The notes under the pieces were generated by a model. It worked only from the letters and a program-made list of their open reading frames with translations, did not search any database and had not been told where the DNA came from. From positions 1 through 33,263 of the forward strand of contig JBBQKJ010000032.1 of assembly GCA_038326775.1 (NCBI GenBank): a DNA stretch of 33,263 nt, given 5' to 3'. The position numbers and the translations under genes were made by a program. Shown piece by piece: positions 22,983 through 29,960 of this stretch (the first letter of the stretch is position 1; each line of letters begins with the position of its first letter). Source of the stretch: DYIU01 sp038326775. GTDB taxonomy: Bacteria; Actinomycetota; Geothermincolia; Fen-727; Anoxymicrobiaceae.

Positions 22983-23804
22983 ATGAGAATCTTGTTGATA
23001 GAGGACAACCTTGGGGACGCCCGCCTTATCCGTGAAATGCTCGATGAGGTCTTTGGAGATTCCGCAGTGCTCGTGCACGAAAGGATGTTCGCCGACGGGG
23101 CGAATCGCCTCGAGAACGAGCAGTTTGACGTTCTTTTCGTCGACCTGGCACTTCCCGACAGCCAGGGTCTCGAGACCCTGGACAAGGTGCGCCCGTTCGC
23201 AGGGGCAGTATCTGTTGTAGTCCTGACCAGATCCGAGGACGAGGAACGGGCGGAGAAGGCGGTGAGTGGCGGGACGCAGGACTACCTGGTCAAGGGAAAA
23301 ATAACCCCGGCGATTCGCGCGCGTTCAATTCGATATTCTCTTGGGCGCAATGCCGCCGAGGAGGCCCTGCGGGGGAGCGAGGCGGCGCTCGCGCGCCAGG
23401 CGGAAGAGCTCAAGGACCTTGTCACCGTTGCCGCCCACGAGCTGCGCCACCCCGCGACGGTCTTCAAGGGCTACTCCTACATCCTCCTCGAGAACGCGGA
23501 CTGCCTCGACTCGGAGGTCGCCAGGGATGCGCTGCTCAACAGGGTGGAATCGGAGTTCAAGGCCCAGGGCGTTCGGATATCCACCAGGGACGAGACGGAA
23601 GAGGGTGCGGTTTTGATGGCCGATCGGGAGAAGCTGAGGGCGGTCCTGGCGAACCTGGTCGGGAACGCGGTGAAGTTCTCGCCCGCCGGCCCGGCAGTGG
23701 ACGTAAGTGCCGAGACGGCGCTCGGAGAATGGATAAGGCACAGGCCCCGCGCGGGGGGAGGCTCGATCTTCGAGTTCTTCATCCCGGGGAGCGTGGCGAC
23801 ATGA
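22983..23804 (+). CDS. REC-histidine kinase hybrid with a gutted ATPase domain
   Basis: A 273-residue protein. Residues 1-120 form a response-regulator receiver domain (acidic pair in LLIEDN, phospho-acceptor Asp54 in LFVDLALPDS, switch Thr in VVVLTRSED, Lys in DYLVKGKI). A coiled linker and a HisKA segment with phospho-acceptor His152 (VAAHELRHPATVFKGYSYIL) follow. Only the N-box of the HATPase domain remains (LANLVGNAVKFSPAG, Asn224/Asn228), before a jump to the final strand RAGGGSIFEFFIPG. The ATP-lid, G1, F and G2 boxes are missing, as is most of the second dimerisation helix, yet the frame is open. It cannot bind ATP normally. It overlaps the next regulator by four bases (ATGA). It could be a degenerate phosphotransfer scaffold or a pseudogene worn by in-frame deletions. 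Confidence 0.75.
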   Translation: MRILLIEDNLGDARLIREMLDEVFGDSAVLVHERMFADGANRLENEQFDVLFVDLALPDSQGLETLDKVRPFAGAVSVVVLTRSEDEERAEKAVSGGTQDYLVKGKITPAIRARSIRYSLGRNAAEEALRGSEAALARQAEELKDLVTVAAHELRHPATVFKGYSYILLENADCLDSEVARDALLNRVESEFKAQGVRISTRDETEEGAVLMADREKLRAVLANLVGNAVKFSPAGPAVDVSAETALGEWIRHRPRAGGGSIFEFFIPGSVAT

Positions 23805-24181
23805 ACCGGCCTCTCAAGGTGGTGGTCATAGACGACGACCGCGAGGTGGTCAAGGTGACCGAGCTCCTGCTCAAGTCCAGGGGATACGAGACCGTCGTCG
23901 TGCACGGCGGGGCGGCGGGGCTCGAGCTCGTCAGGGGCCAGATGCCCGACGTGGTACTCCTGGACATCATGATGCCGGGCATGGACGGCCTGGAGGTCTG
24001 CCGCAGGCTCAAGTCCGACGAACGGACCAGCAGCGTGCCTGTCATCTTTGTAACCGCTCTGGACGCCTGCGAGTGCGCCGAGACGGCGACATCGGTGGGG
24101 GGAAGCGGCTTTTTGACCAAGCCTTTTCAGCCCACGGAGCTTTTCGCGATGATAGAGGAGCTCGGAGGCACCGCACCATAG
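23801..24181 (+). CDS. Single-domain response regulator
   Basis: A 126-residue receiver domain with nothing attached. The acidic cluster is in VVVIDDDREVV, the phospho-acceptor is Asp55 in VVLLDIMMPGMDGLEVCRRL, the switch Thr is in VIFVTALDA and the invariant Lys in GFLTKPFQPTEL. All catalytic residues are present, so unlike its kinase neighbour it looks functional. It lacks an output domain, like CheY or Spo0F, and would act by protein contact or phosphotransfer. ATG 23801 overlaps the kinase stop. The frame is open upstream but only as a shadow of the kinase gene. Confidence 0.88.
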   Translation: MNRPLKVVVIDDDREVVKVTELLLKSRGYETVVVHGGAAGLELVRGQMPDVVLLDIMMPGMDGLEVCRRLKSDERTSSVPVIFVTALDACECAETATSVGGSGFLTKPFQPTELFAMIEELGGTAP

Positions 24182-24193
24182 ATCACTCTATGT

Positions 24194-24457
24194 CTACCTT
24201 GGCGGAGTTGGATAAGTAACCCCGTCAGGAGCCTGGGAGCCGGGTGGCGCGGGGGTCGTGCTTTGATCGGCGGGCGTGGAGGCGGGTGCCTCCTCGGTCT
24301 CATCTTTCTCCTCGCCAGGCTCGACCCTCACTGGAGCCGTATCCTTGTTATAGACAACCAGGTGCCTTCCCCGAAGCCAGAGCCCAACCACGAAAAGGAC
24401 GAGGATCAACACCGATAGTATTATCATTATCGCCCTCTTGTGCCGCACCAGGTTCAA
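24194..24457 (-). CDS. Small single-pass membrane protein with Pro/Thr-rich tail
   Basis: An 87-residue protein. A short basic start (RHKR) is followed by one transmembrane helix (IMIILSVLILVLFVVGLWL, about residues 10-28) and a positively charged junction. The remaining part is acidic then Pro/Ala/Ser/Thr-rich (EKDETEEAPASTPADQSTTP), resembling an unstructured extracytoplasmic linker. The start is TTG 24457 or GTG 24448; neither has a strong Shine-Dalgarno sequence. It follows the zinc-ribbon pseudopilin-like gene on the same strand after 67 bp, so the two may form an envelope-related operon. No family is recognised. Confidence 0.55.
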   Translation of the reverse strand: MNLVRHKRAIMIILSVLILVLFVVGLWLRGRHLVVYNKDTAPVRVEPGEEKDETEEAPASTPADQSTTPAPPGSQAPDGVTYPTPPR

Positions 24458-24524
24458 GTCAACCAGATCCTTTGTCTGCGTACCTGCTTATCCGTATTCG
24501 ATATCGGGGGCCCGGCTCCTTTTG

Positions 24525-25016
24525 TCATATCTCGTGGCCGGGAAGGCCGCTGTCGCACGTAACCACCGGTCGCGAGCCGTCGTACTCGAGGACGTAAGAG
24601 TGCTTTGTGGTCGGGCACCGGGGCGTATCGTTAAGGTACTGGTCAGTCAGCAGGGGGTGGCCGCCGTCCACGCGCCCGGCGGGAGGGTACTTGCCGTCGG
24701 CATCGAAAAAGCGTTCGACCGCGCTGGTGATACGACGCATGTTGGAGCGGCAGATAGAAGCCTGTGCCCTGCCCCTGAACCCGGGGCCGGTCGGGATGGA
24801 CATGACGAGTGCCACGGCGGTGGCTATCAGTATGGCCCCAAGGCAGAGCAGGATCAAGGCAAACCACTTGTCGCCCCGGCGCCCCGAAGGACGGTACTCG
24901 TTCAGCTTCGCTAAGGCCATCAGGCGCTCGACTTGTTCCCGGCCAGTAGCGCCGCAATCATCACAGTATTCCTTGCCCGGCTCGATGCTCCTTCCGCATT
25001 TAAGGCATGCTGGCAA
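24525..25016 (-). CDS. Zinc-ribbon / TM / pseudopilin-like protein
   Basis: About 163 residues in three parts. First is an N-terminal zinc ribbon with two CxxC pairs (CLKCGRSIEPGKEYCDDCG). After a basic linker comes one transmembrane helix (WFALILLCLGAILIATAVAL). The outer domain begins ASICRSNMRRITSAVERFFD and continues DADGKYPP and PRCPTTKHSYVLEYDG. The helix-then-LxGKYP pattern is that of minor pseudopilins of type II secretion/competence systems, but without a prepilin peptidase site before the helix. TTG 25016 is chosen because ggagg lies nine bases upstream and the product starts MPACLKCG. A GTG at 25079 would add 21 residues. It could be a metal-responsive envelope sensor or an inner-membrane assembly factor. 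The function is unknown. Confidence 0.6.
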   Translation of the reverse strand: MPACLKCGRSIEPGKEYCDDCGATGREQVERLMALAKLNEYRPSGRRGDKWFALILLCLGAILIATAVALVMSIPTGPGFRGRAQASICRSNMRRITSAVERFFDADGKYPPAGRVDGGHPLLTDQYLNDTPRCPTTKHSYVLEYDGSRPVVTCDSGLPGHEI

Positions 25017-25035
25017 GCGCCTCACCCTCCGTTGT

Positions 25036-25064
25036 TTGAACTTTCCAATATCATAGGCTAATAT
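25036..25064 (+). promoter_or_regulatory. Possible tRNA-Val promoter
   Basis: TTGAAC (25036-25041), a 17-base spacer and TAATAT (25059-25064) give a moderate sigma-70-type match, about 37 bases before the tRNA. It also overlaps the upstream region of the divergent zinc-ribbon gene. Confidence 0.4.
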
Positions 25065-25100
25065 TATCGCGTCAAACACGGTGTTTTTCTATGTGACAGT

Positions 25101-25175
25101 GGGCGCGTAGCTCAGTGGGAGAGCGCTTCCTTGACGCGGAAGAGGTCGGTAGTTCGATCCTACTCGCGCCCACCA
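25101..25175 (+). tRNA. tRNA-Val(GAC)
   Basis: The acceptor GGGCGCG pairs with CGCGCCC, the D-arm is GCTCAGTGGGAGAGC, and the anticodon stem CTTCC/GGAAG surrounds TTGACGC with anticodon GAC at 25133-25135. The T-arm is GGTAG-TTCGATC-CTACT, the discriminator is A, and CCA is encoded at 25173-25175. It lies 56 bp before thrS. Confidence 0.97.
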
Positions 25176-25231
25176 TCTTTTTTACGGCAACACGACCCGG
25201 AATGCCGGGTTATTCTTTCCAGGAGCGTACC

Positions 25232-27163
25232 ATGGCAGAGGAAGAAGAAATGAGAATAATCTTCGACGACGATGAAGCGATTGATGTTGCCGCAGGCACG
25301 ACGCCGATGGGGGCTTACCGGGCGGCGGGGCGCCAGTCGCCGGAGGGGGCGTTGTTAGCCGATATCGAAGGGCAGAGCGTCGAGCTTGAAAGCCCCTTGA
25401 GCGCCGGCGGCAGGCTCGTGCTTATCGGGTTCGACGTACCGCGGGGCAGAGAGGCTTACCGCCACACCGTGTCGCACGTGATGGCCCAGGCCGTTAAACG
25501 CCTCTACCCTGATGTCACGCTCGCGATAGGCCCATCCATCGAAGATGGGTTCTACTACGACCTGGGGCTCTCCGAGACCCTGTCAAATGAGGACCTCCCG
25601 GCGATAGAGGAGGAGATGGCGCGCATAATCGCCGAGGACCTACCCATTCTCAGAAAGGAGCTGCCGCGGGCCGAGGCACTCCAGCTTTTCGAGGAGCGAG
25701 GGGAAAAATACAAGGTCGAGCTGATAGAGGGTCTGGGCGACGAAACGATTACCGTTTTTGAGCAGGGCGAGTTTGTGGACCTCTGCCTGGGCCCGCACCT
25801 GTCCTCCACCGGCCGCGTCAAGGCGTTCAAGCTCCTTTCGACGGCGGGTGCTTACTGGAGGGGCGACGAGAAGCGGGAGATGCTCCAGCGCATCTACGGC
25901 ACGGCCTTCGACAGCGAGACGGACCTCGCCGCTTACATCGAGGCGCGCGAGGAGGCCGAGAAGCGCGACCACCGACGCCTCGGCCCCGAGCTCGAGCTCT
26001 TCTCCATCCGCGAGGAAACTGGCCCCGGCCTGGTCATCTACCACCCCAACGGGGCGATTCTGCGCACTGTAATAGAGGACTTCCTGAAGGTGGAGCACGC
26101 AAGGCACGGGTACCAGCTCGTGATATCACCACACGTGATGCGAAGGGACGTCTGGCAGACCAGCGGGCACCTTGACATGCAGTACCCGATGTACTTCTTC
26201 GAGATAGAGGGGCAGGGTTACGGCATCAAGCCGATGAACTGCCCGGCGCATATCTACATCTACAAGTCGAAGACCCGGGGCCACCACGAGCTGCCGATCA
26301 GGTACTTCGAGCTCGGCACTGTATACAGGCACGAGCGCTCCGGCGTTCTGCACGGGCTGCTCAGGGTGCGCGGTTTCACCCAGGACGACGCCCACATCTT
26401 CTGCACGATGGGCCAGGCGGAAAAAGAGATCAATGACGCCATAACGTTCGCGTTCGAGGTCCAGCGCACGTTCGGCTTCACCGAGTTCCGCATCGCGCTT
26501 TCCACCAGGCCTGAGCATTACGTCGGCAACGAGGCAGACTGGGAACGCGCCACCGAAACGCTCAGGAAGGCGCTCGAGGACCAGGGGCTGGATTACCTCG
26601 TCGACGAGGGCGAGGGCGTCTTCTACGGGCCCAAGATCGACGTCAAGCTGAAGGACGCGCTCGGGCGGCTCTGGCAGGGCCCGACCATCCAGTTCGATTT
26701 CAATCTTCCGCAGCGCTTCGAGATGACCTACGCGGGCTCCGACAACCGGGAGCACGTGCCGGTGATGATACACCGGACCGTCCTTGGCAGCCTCGAGCGC
26801 TACATCGGGATTCTTATCGAGCACTACGCGGGGGCTTTCCCGTTGTGGCTCGCCCCGGTGCAGGTGGAGATACTTCCCATTGCCGATCGGCACCTCGAGT
26901 ACGCCGGGCAGGTCAGGGGAACCCTGGAGTCGCGCGGGCTCAGGGTCAGGGTCAACGAGGAGCGGGAGACCACCGGCAACAAGATACGCAAGGCCTGGCG
27001 CATGAAGGTGCCCTACATGGTGATAGTCGGTGACAACGAGGTGGAGCAGGGCAACGTCAGCGTGCGTTCGCTCGCCGGTCGCGACGAGCGTGGGGTCGAT
27101 ATCGAACGGTTCCTGGGCGAGCTCACCGGGGAGATTGCCGCCCGGCGCTCGCTCGAGGTTTAG
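25232..27163 (+). CDS. thrS: Threonine-tRNA ligase
   Basis: A class II aminoacyl-tRNA synthetase of 643 residues, full length. An N-terminal TGS domain precedes the editing domain, which has HTVSHVMAQAVKRLYPDV and VDLCLGPHLSSTGRVKAFKL. The catalytic core follows, with zinc ligands Cys337 (PMNCPAH), His388 (FTQDDAHIFC) and His514 (VMIHRTVLGSLERY). GPTIQFDFNLPQRFEMTYAG and a C-terminal anticodon-binding domain (WLAPVQVEILPIA, TTGNKIRKAWRMKVPYMVIV) complete it. ATG 25232 follows an aggag Shine-Dalgarno sequence; the frame is open upstream but runs through the tRNA. The leader is too short to hold a T-box. The HIT gene begins at its stop codon, an arrangement also known in mycobacteria. Confidence 0.97.
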   Translation: MAEEEEMRIIFDDDEAIDVAAGTTPMGAYRAAGRQSPEGALLADIEGQSVELESPLSAGGRLVLIGFDVPRGREAYRHTVSHVMAQAVKRLYPDVTLAIGPSIEDGFYYDLGLSETLSNEDLPAIEEEMARIIAEDLPILRKELPRAEALQLFEERGEKYKVELIEGLGDETITVFEQGEFVDLCLGPHLSSTGRVKAFKLLSTAGAYWRGDEKREMLQRIYGTAFDSETDLAAYIEAREEAEKRDHRRLGPELELFSIREETGPGLVIYHPNGAILRTVIEDFLKVEHARHGYQLVISPHVMRRDVWQTSGHLDMQYPMYFFEIEGQGYGIKPMNCPAHIYIYKSKTRGHHELPIRYFELGTVYRHERSGVLHGLLRVRGFTQDDAHIFCTMGQAEKEINDAITFAFEVQRTFGFTEFRIALSTRPEHYVGNEADWERATETLRKALEDQGLDYLVDEGEGVFYGPKIDVKLKDALGRLWQGPTIQFDFNLPQRFEMTYAGSDNREHVPVMIHRTVLGSLERYIGILIEHYAGAFPLWLAPVQVEILPIADRHLEYAGQVRGTLESRGLRVRVNEERETTGNKIRKAWRMKVPYMVIVGDNEVEQGNVSVRSLAGRDERGVDIERFLGELTGEIAARRSLEV

Positions 27164-27165
27164 TG

Positions 27166-27654
27166 ATGGACCACATCTTCACCCCATGGCGGTATCAGTA
27201 CGTGAGCAAGGTCGATGAGAAGAAGGGCTGCATCTTCTGTGAGAAGGCTGCCGCGGTGGAAGACCGGGAGAACCTGGTCGTATTCCGAGGCCTGTTGTGC
27301 TTTGCGATGTTAAACCTCTACCCTTACTGTTCCGGCCACGTGATGGTCATCCCTTACAAGCACACAGGCACTATCGAGGAGCTTGAAGAGGAGACGCTTT
27401 CCGGCATGATGGTGCTCGCCCAGCGTTGCATGGGGGCGATTCGTGACGCTTTCGAGCCGGACGGTTTTAACCTGGGCATCAATATAGCGCGGGTGGCCGG
27501 CGCGGGAATACAGGACCACGTGCACCTGCATGTTGTGCCAAGGTGGGCCGGGGACTCGAACTTCATGTCGGTGATAGGGGATACGAGGGTGCTGCCGCTG
27601 TCGCTGGACGAGGTCTGGGAGGCCCTGAGCAAAAGGCTGGCCAGTACCTCCTAG
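27166..27654 (+). CDS. HIT-family hydrolase/phosphorylase (Ap4A-type)
   Basis: A 162-residue histidine-triad protein. The active-site motif DHVHLHVVPRWAGDSNF has the HxHxHxxP form with the catalytic middle His. The N-terminal FTPWRYQYV and CIFCEK and the C-terminal FMSVIGDTRVLPLS are typical of the actinobacterial branch that includes the diadenosine tetraphosphate phosphorylase next to thrS in Mycobacterium. It probably degrades dinucleoside polyphosphates, which aminoacyl-tRNA synthetases produce, so the pairing with thrS makes sense. ATG 27166 is two bases after the thrS TAG; a GTG at 27163 overlaps that stop. It converges on the EF-G2-like gene. Confidence 0.9.
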   Translation: MDHIFTPWRYQYVSKVDEKKGCIFCEKAAAVEDRENLVVFRGLLCFAMLNLYPYCSGHVMVIPYKHTGTIEELEEETLSGMMVLAQRCMGAIRDAFEPDGFNLGINIARVAGAGIQDHVHLHVVPRWAGDSNFMSVIGDTRVLPLSLDEVWEALSKRLASTS

Positions 27655-27681
27655 AGAGCAATCTTCAAGAGCATGTTATGA

Positions 27682-29763
27682 TTACGACTCTTCCTGTTCT
27701 TTCTTGTGTTGCTCGATTATCTTCTGCGCGATGTGGTCGGGGACTTCTTCGTAGTGTGAGAACTCTACGGAGAAAAGGCCGCGGCCGCCGGTGATGGAGC
27801 GCAGGTCGATGGAGTACCTGGACATCTCAGCCAGAGGCACCTGTGCGCTCACCACCTGCATCCTGCCCTTGGGCTCCATTCCCAGGATACGGCCCCGCTT
27901 GGAGTTGAGGTCGCCGATAACGTCACCCATAAACGCGTCAGGCACTGTGACCCTGACGTTCGTAATCGGCTCGAGCAGGACCGGGTCTGCCTTCCCAAAG
28001 CCGTCTCTCATGGCCTTTGAGGCGGCCATCTTGAAAGCGAGCTCGGAGGAATCGACCGAGTGGAACGAGCCGTCGTAGACGGTCACGTTCATGTCGACCA
28101 TGGGGTAGCCGGCGAGAAAACCGTCCTGCATTGCGGCAGTCACGCCTTTCTCAACACCCGGGATATACTGGCGCGGGATGGACGCACCCACTATCTTGTC
28201 GGTGAACTCGTGGCCCTCACCGCGTTCTTTAGGCTCCAGGCGAAGGAACGCGTGCCCGTACTGGCCGTGGCCGCCTGTTTGCTTCTTGTGTTTACCCTCG
28301 GCCTCGACGACCTTGCGTATCGTCTCCCTGTAAGGAATCCTGGGTATCTCTGTCGCCACGTCCACGCCGAACTTTCGGTGCATCTTCTCGACTACGACGT
28401 CGAGGTGCGTCTCGCCGGCTCCCGAGATTAGGGTCTGGTTAGTCTCGGTATCTCTGCGAACGGTGAGCATGGGGTCTTCCTCGCTGACGCGGCCAAGGGC
28501 GGTGGAAAGCTTGTCCTCGTCTCCCTTGGTCCGGGGGGCTACCGCGAGCGACATGACCGGTATCGGGTACTCGATGGTGGGCAGCACGATCGGCTGGTCT
28601 TTGTCGCACAGGGTGTCGCCGGTGAACGTCTCACTGAGTTTCGCCACTGCTCCCAGCTCGCCTGCGGCGAGCCTCGGAACCGCTACCTGCTCCTTGCCCG
28701 TAACCTTGTAGAGATGGCCCACCCGTTCGGTCTTGCCGCGGGCGGAGTTGAAAACGGAGGTGTCGCTCTTAAAGACACCCGAGAACACCCTGAAGTACGT
28801 GAGCTTGCCCACGTAAGGGTCGGCGAGCGTCTTGAACACCAGGGCGCACATCGGGGCGTCTGCGCGACGCGGCCTGGCCACCTCGTCATCCTTGCCCGGG
28901 ATCTTTCCCACGATATCCGGGAGCTCTTCCGGAAGGGGAATCGCGGATATGAGGAAATCCAGAAGCTCGTTGACACCGATGCCTTTAGAAGCAGCTCCGC
29001 AGAGGACCGGGATCAGTGTTCTCTCGCGAACACCTTTCTTCAAGCCCTGCTCGAGTTCTTCGTCTGTGAGCCCGCCCTCCTCAAGGTACTTCTCCAGGAG
29101 GGTGTCGTCGGTCTCGGCCACCGACTCGATCAGCTTCTCACGCCCCGTTTCGAGGGCGTCTGTCAGCTCATCGGGGACCGGCACCTCACTGGACTTGCCA
29201 GAGCCGTCGACCTCATACGCCTTGCCGCCTATCAGGTCGACCACCCCGCGGAAACCGTGTTCCTCACCGATGGGAATGCTCAACGGGACGATGTTGCCGC
29301 CCAGGGTGTCCCGGATATCGTCCATGGCCCGCTCGAAGCTGGCGCGCTCACGGTCGAGCTTGCTCACGAATATGATGCACGGCGCGTTGGCCTCGGCGGC
29401 GCGCTCCCACATTATCTCGGTCTGGACCTCGACCCCGTCCACGCCCGATATCACGAAACAGCAGGTGTCGACCACGCGGACGGTGGAGATAGCGTCACCT
29501 ACGAAGTCGGCATAACCGGGTGTGTCAACAAAGGCGATGCCGGTCCCCTTCCAGTTGACCTGGGCCAACGCGCAGTTGATGGATATCTTTCGTTTTATTT
29601 CGTCATCATCGAAGTCGGTGGTAGTGCTTCCCTGCTGAACGTCTCCCATCCTGGTCGTTGTTCCGGATGCGAAGAGAATGGCTTCGGCCAGCGTAGTTTT
29701 TCCCGAGCCGCCGTGCCCGAAAAGCCCGACATTCTTAACGGCTTCGCCATCGGCTGCAGTCAC
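27682..29763 (-). CDS. EF-G2-like translational GTPase
   Basis: A 693-residue, five-domain EF-G paralogue. The P-loop is GHGGSGKT (residues 16-23). G3 is DTPGYADF, with Tyr84 where EF-G has the GTPase-activating His. G4 is SKLD (134-137) instead of NKMD. Domain II is CALVFKTLADPYVGKLTYFR, and the later domains include QTGGHGQYGHAFLRLEP, VDMNVTVYDGSFHSVDSSEL and SKRGRILGMEPKGRMQVVSA. These differences are typical of the EF-G2 group rather than damage. Its cellular role is poorly known. GTG 29763 is chosen over TTG 29793 because ggggga sits six bases upstream and the product aligns with the family start. A good promoter lies upstream. It ends 28 bp from the convergent HIT gene with no visible terminator between. 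Confidence 0.9.
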   Translation of the reverse strand: MTAADGEAVKNVGLFGHGGSGKTTLAEAILFASGTTTRMGDVQQGSTTTDFDDDEIKRKISINCALAQVNWKGTGIAFVDTPGYADFVGDAISTVRVVDTCCFVISGVDGVEVQTEIMWERAAEANAPCIIFVSKLDRERASFERAMDDIRDTLGGNIVPLSIPIGEEHGFRGVVDLIGGKAYEVDGSGKSSEVPVPDELTDALETGREKLIESVAETDDTLLEKYLEEGGLTDEELEQGLKKGVRERTLIPVLCGAASKGIGVNELLDFLISAIPLPEELPDIVGKIPGKDDEVARPRRADAPMCALVFKTLADPYVGKLTYFRVFSGVFKSDTSVFNSARGKTERVGHLYKVTGKEQVAVPRLAAGELGAVAKLSETFTGDTLCDKDQPIVLPTIEYPIPVMSLAVAPRTKGDEDKLSTALGRVSEEDPMLTVRRDTETNQTLISGAGETHLDVVVEKMHRKFGVDVATEIPRIPYRETIRKVVEAEGKHKKQTGGHGQYGHAFLRLEPKERGEGHEFTDKIVGASIPRQYIPGVEKGVTAAMQDGFLAGYPMVDMNVTVYDGSFHSVDSSELAFKMAASKAMRDGFGKADPVLLEPITNVRVTVPDAFMGDVIGDLNSKRGRILGMEPKGRMQVVSAQVPLAEMSRYSIDLRSITGGRGLFSVEFSHYEEVPDHIAQKIIEQHKKEQEES

Positions 29764-29804
29764 AATCAATCCCCCCGTGGTTTTTCCGGTCAAAACAGCA
29801 ATTT

Positions 29805-29832
29805 ATTATAACCTATCGCATGGGCGAGTAAA
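29805..29832 (-). promoter_or_regulatory. Promoter of the EF-G2-like gene
   Basis: On the minus strand a perfect TATAAT -10 (29810-29805) is preceded, 16 bases upstream, by TTTACT (29832-29827, 4/6 to TTGACA). The start codon at 29763 lies about 40 bases downstream, leaving room for the ggggga Shine-Dalgarno sequence. Confidence 0.65.
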
Positions 29833-29889
29833 GCGGGGCTTGATGCACCCGCCGGGGCTTCCTTGCGCGCCTGTTTAGCATGGGTTACC

Positions 29890-29945
29890 TTGGGGTGTCG
29901 CTTAACGCTCGAAGCGAATAATGCAAGAAAGTGACCTGACCCCAA
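29890..29945. repeat. REP-like nested palindrome
   Basis: Outer inverted repeat ttggggt (29890-29896) / accccaa (29939-29945), with an inner hairpin tcgctt-aacgctcg-aagcga. The right arm contains CCTGACCCC, a word also found right after dnaE (8751-8759) and, inverted, in the palindrome at 33.1 kb. It lies in the gap between the EF-G2-like promoter and the DUF512 gene. It resembles REP/BIME-type intergenic elements. No transposase is in the window. Confidence 0.4.
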
Positions 29946-29960
29946 TGTTGCGTTTTAAGG

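Noticed and set aside
25176..25231. A T-box or other riboswitch before thrS
   Set aside because: Only 56 bases separate tRNA-Val from the thrS start, too short for a T-box, and no specifier loop or antiterminator is visible.
27655..27681. A bidirectional terminator between the converging HIT and EF-G2-like genes
   Set aside because: The 27-base gap has no inverted repeat.
28714..29811. A 365-codon plus-strand frame
   Set aside because: Antisense shadow of the EF-G2-like gene, with no recognisable domain.
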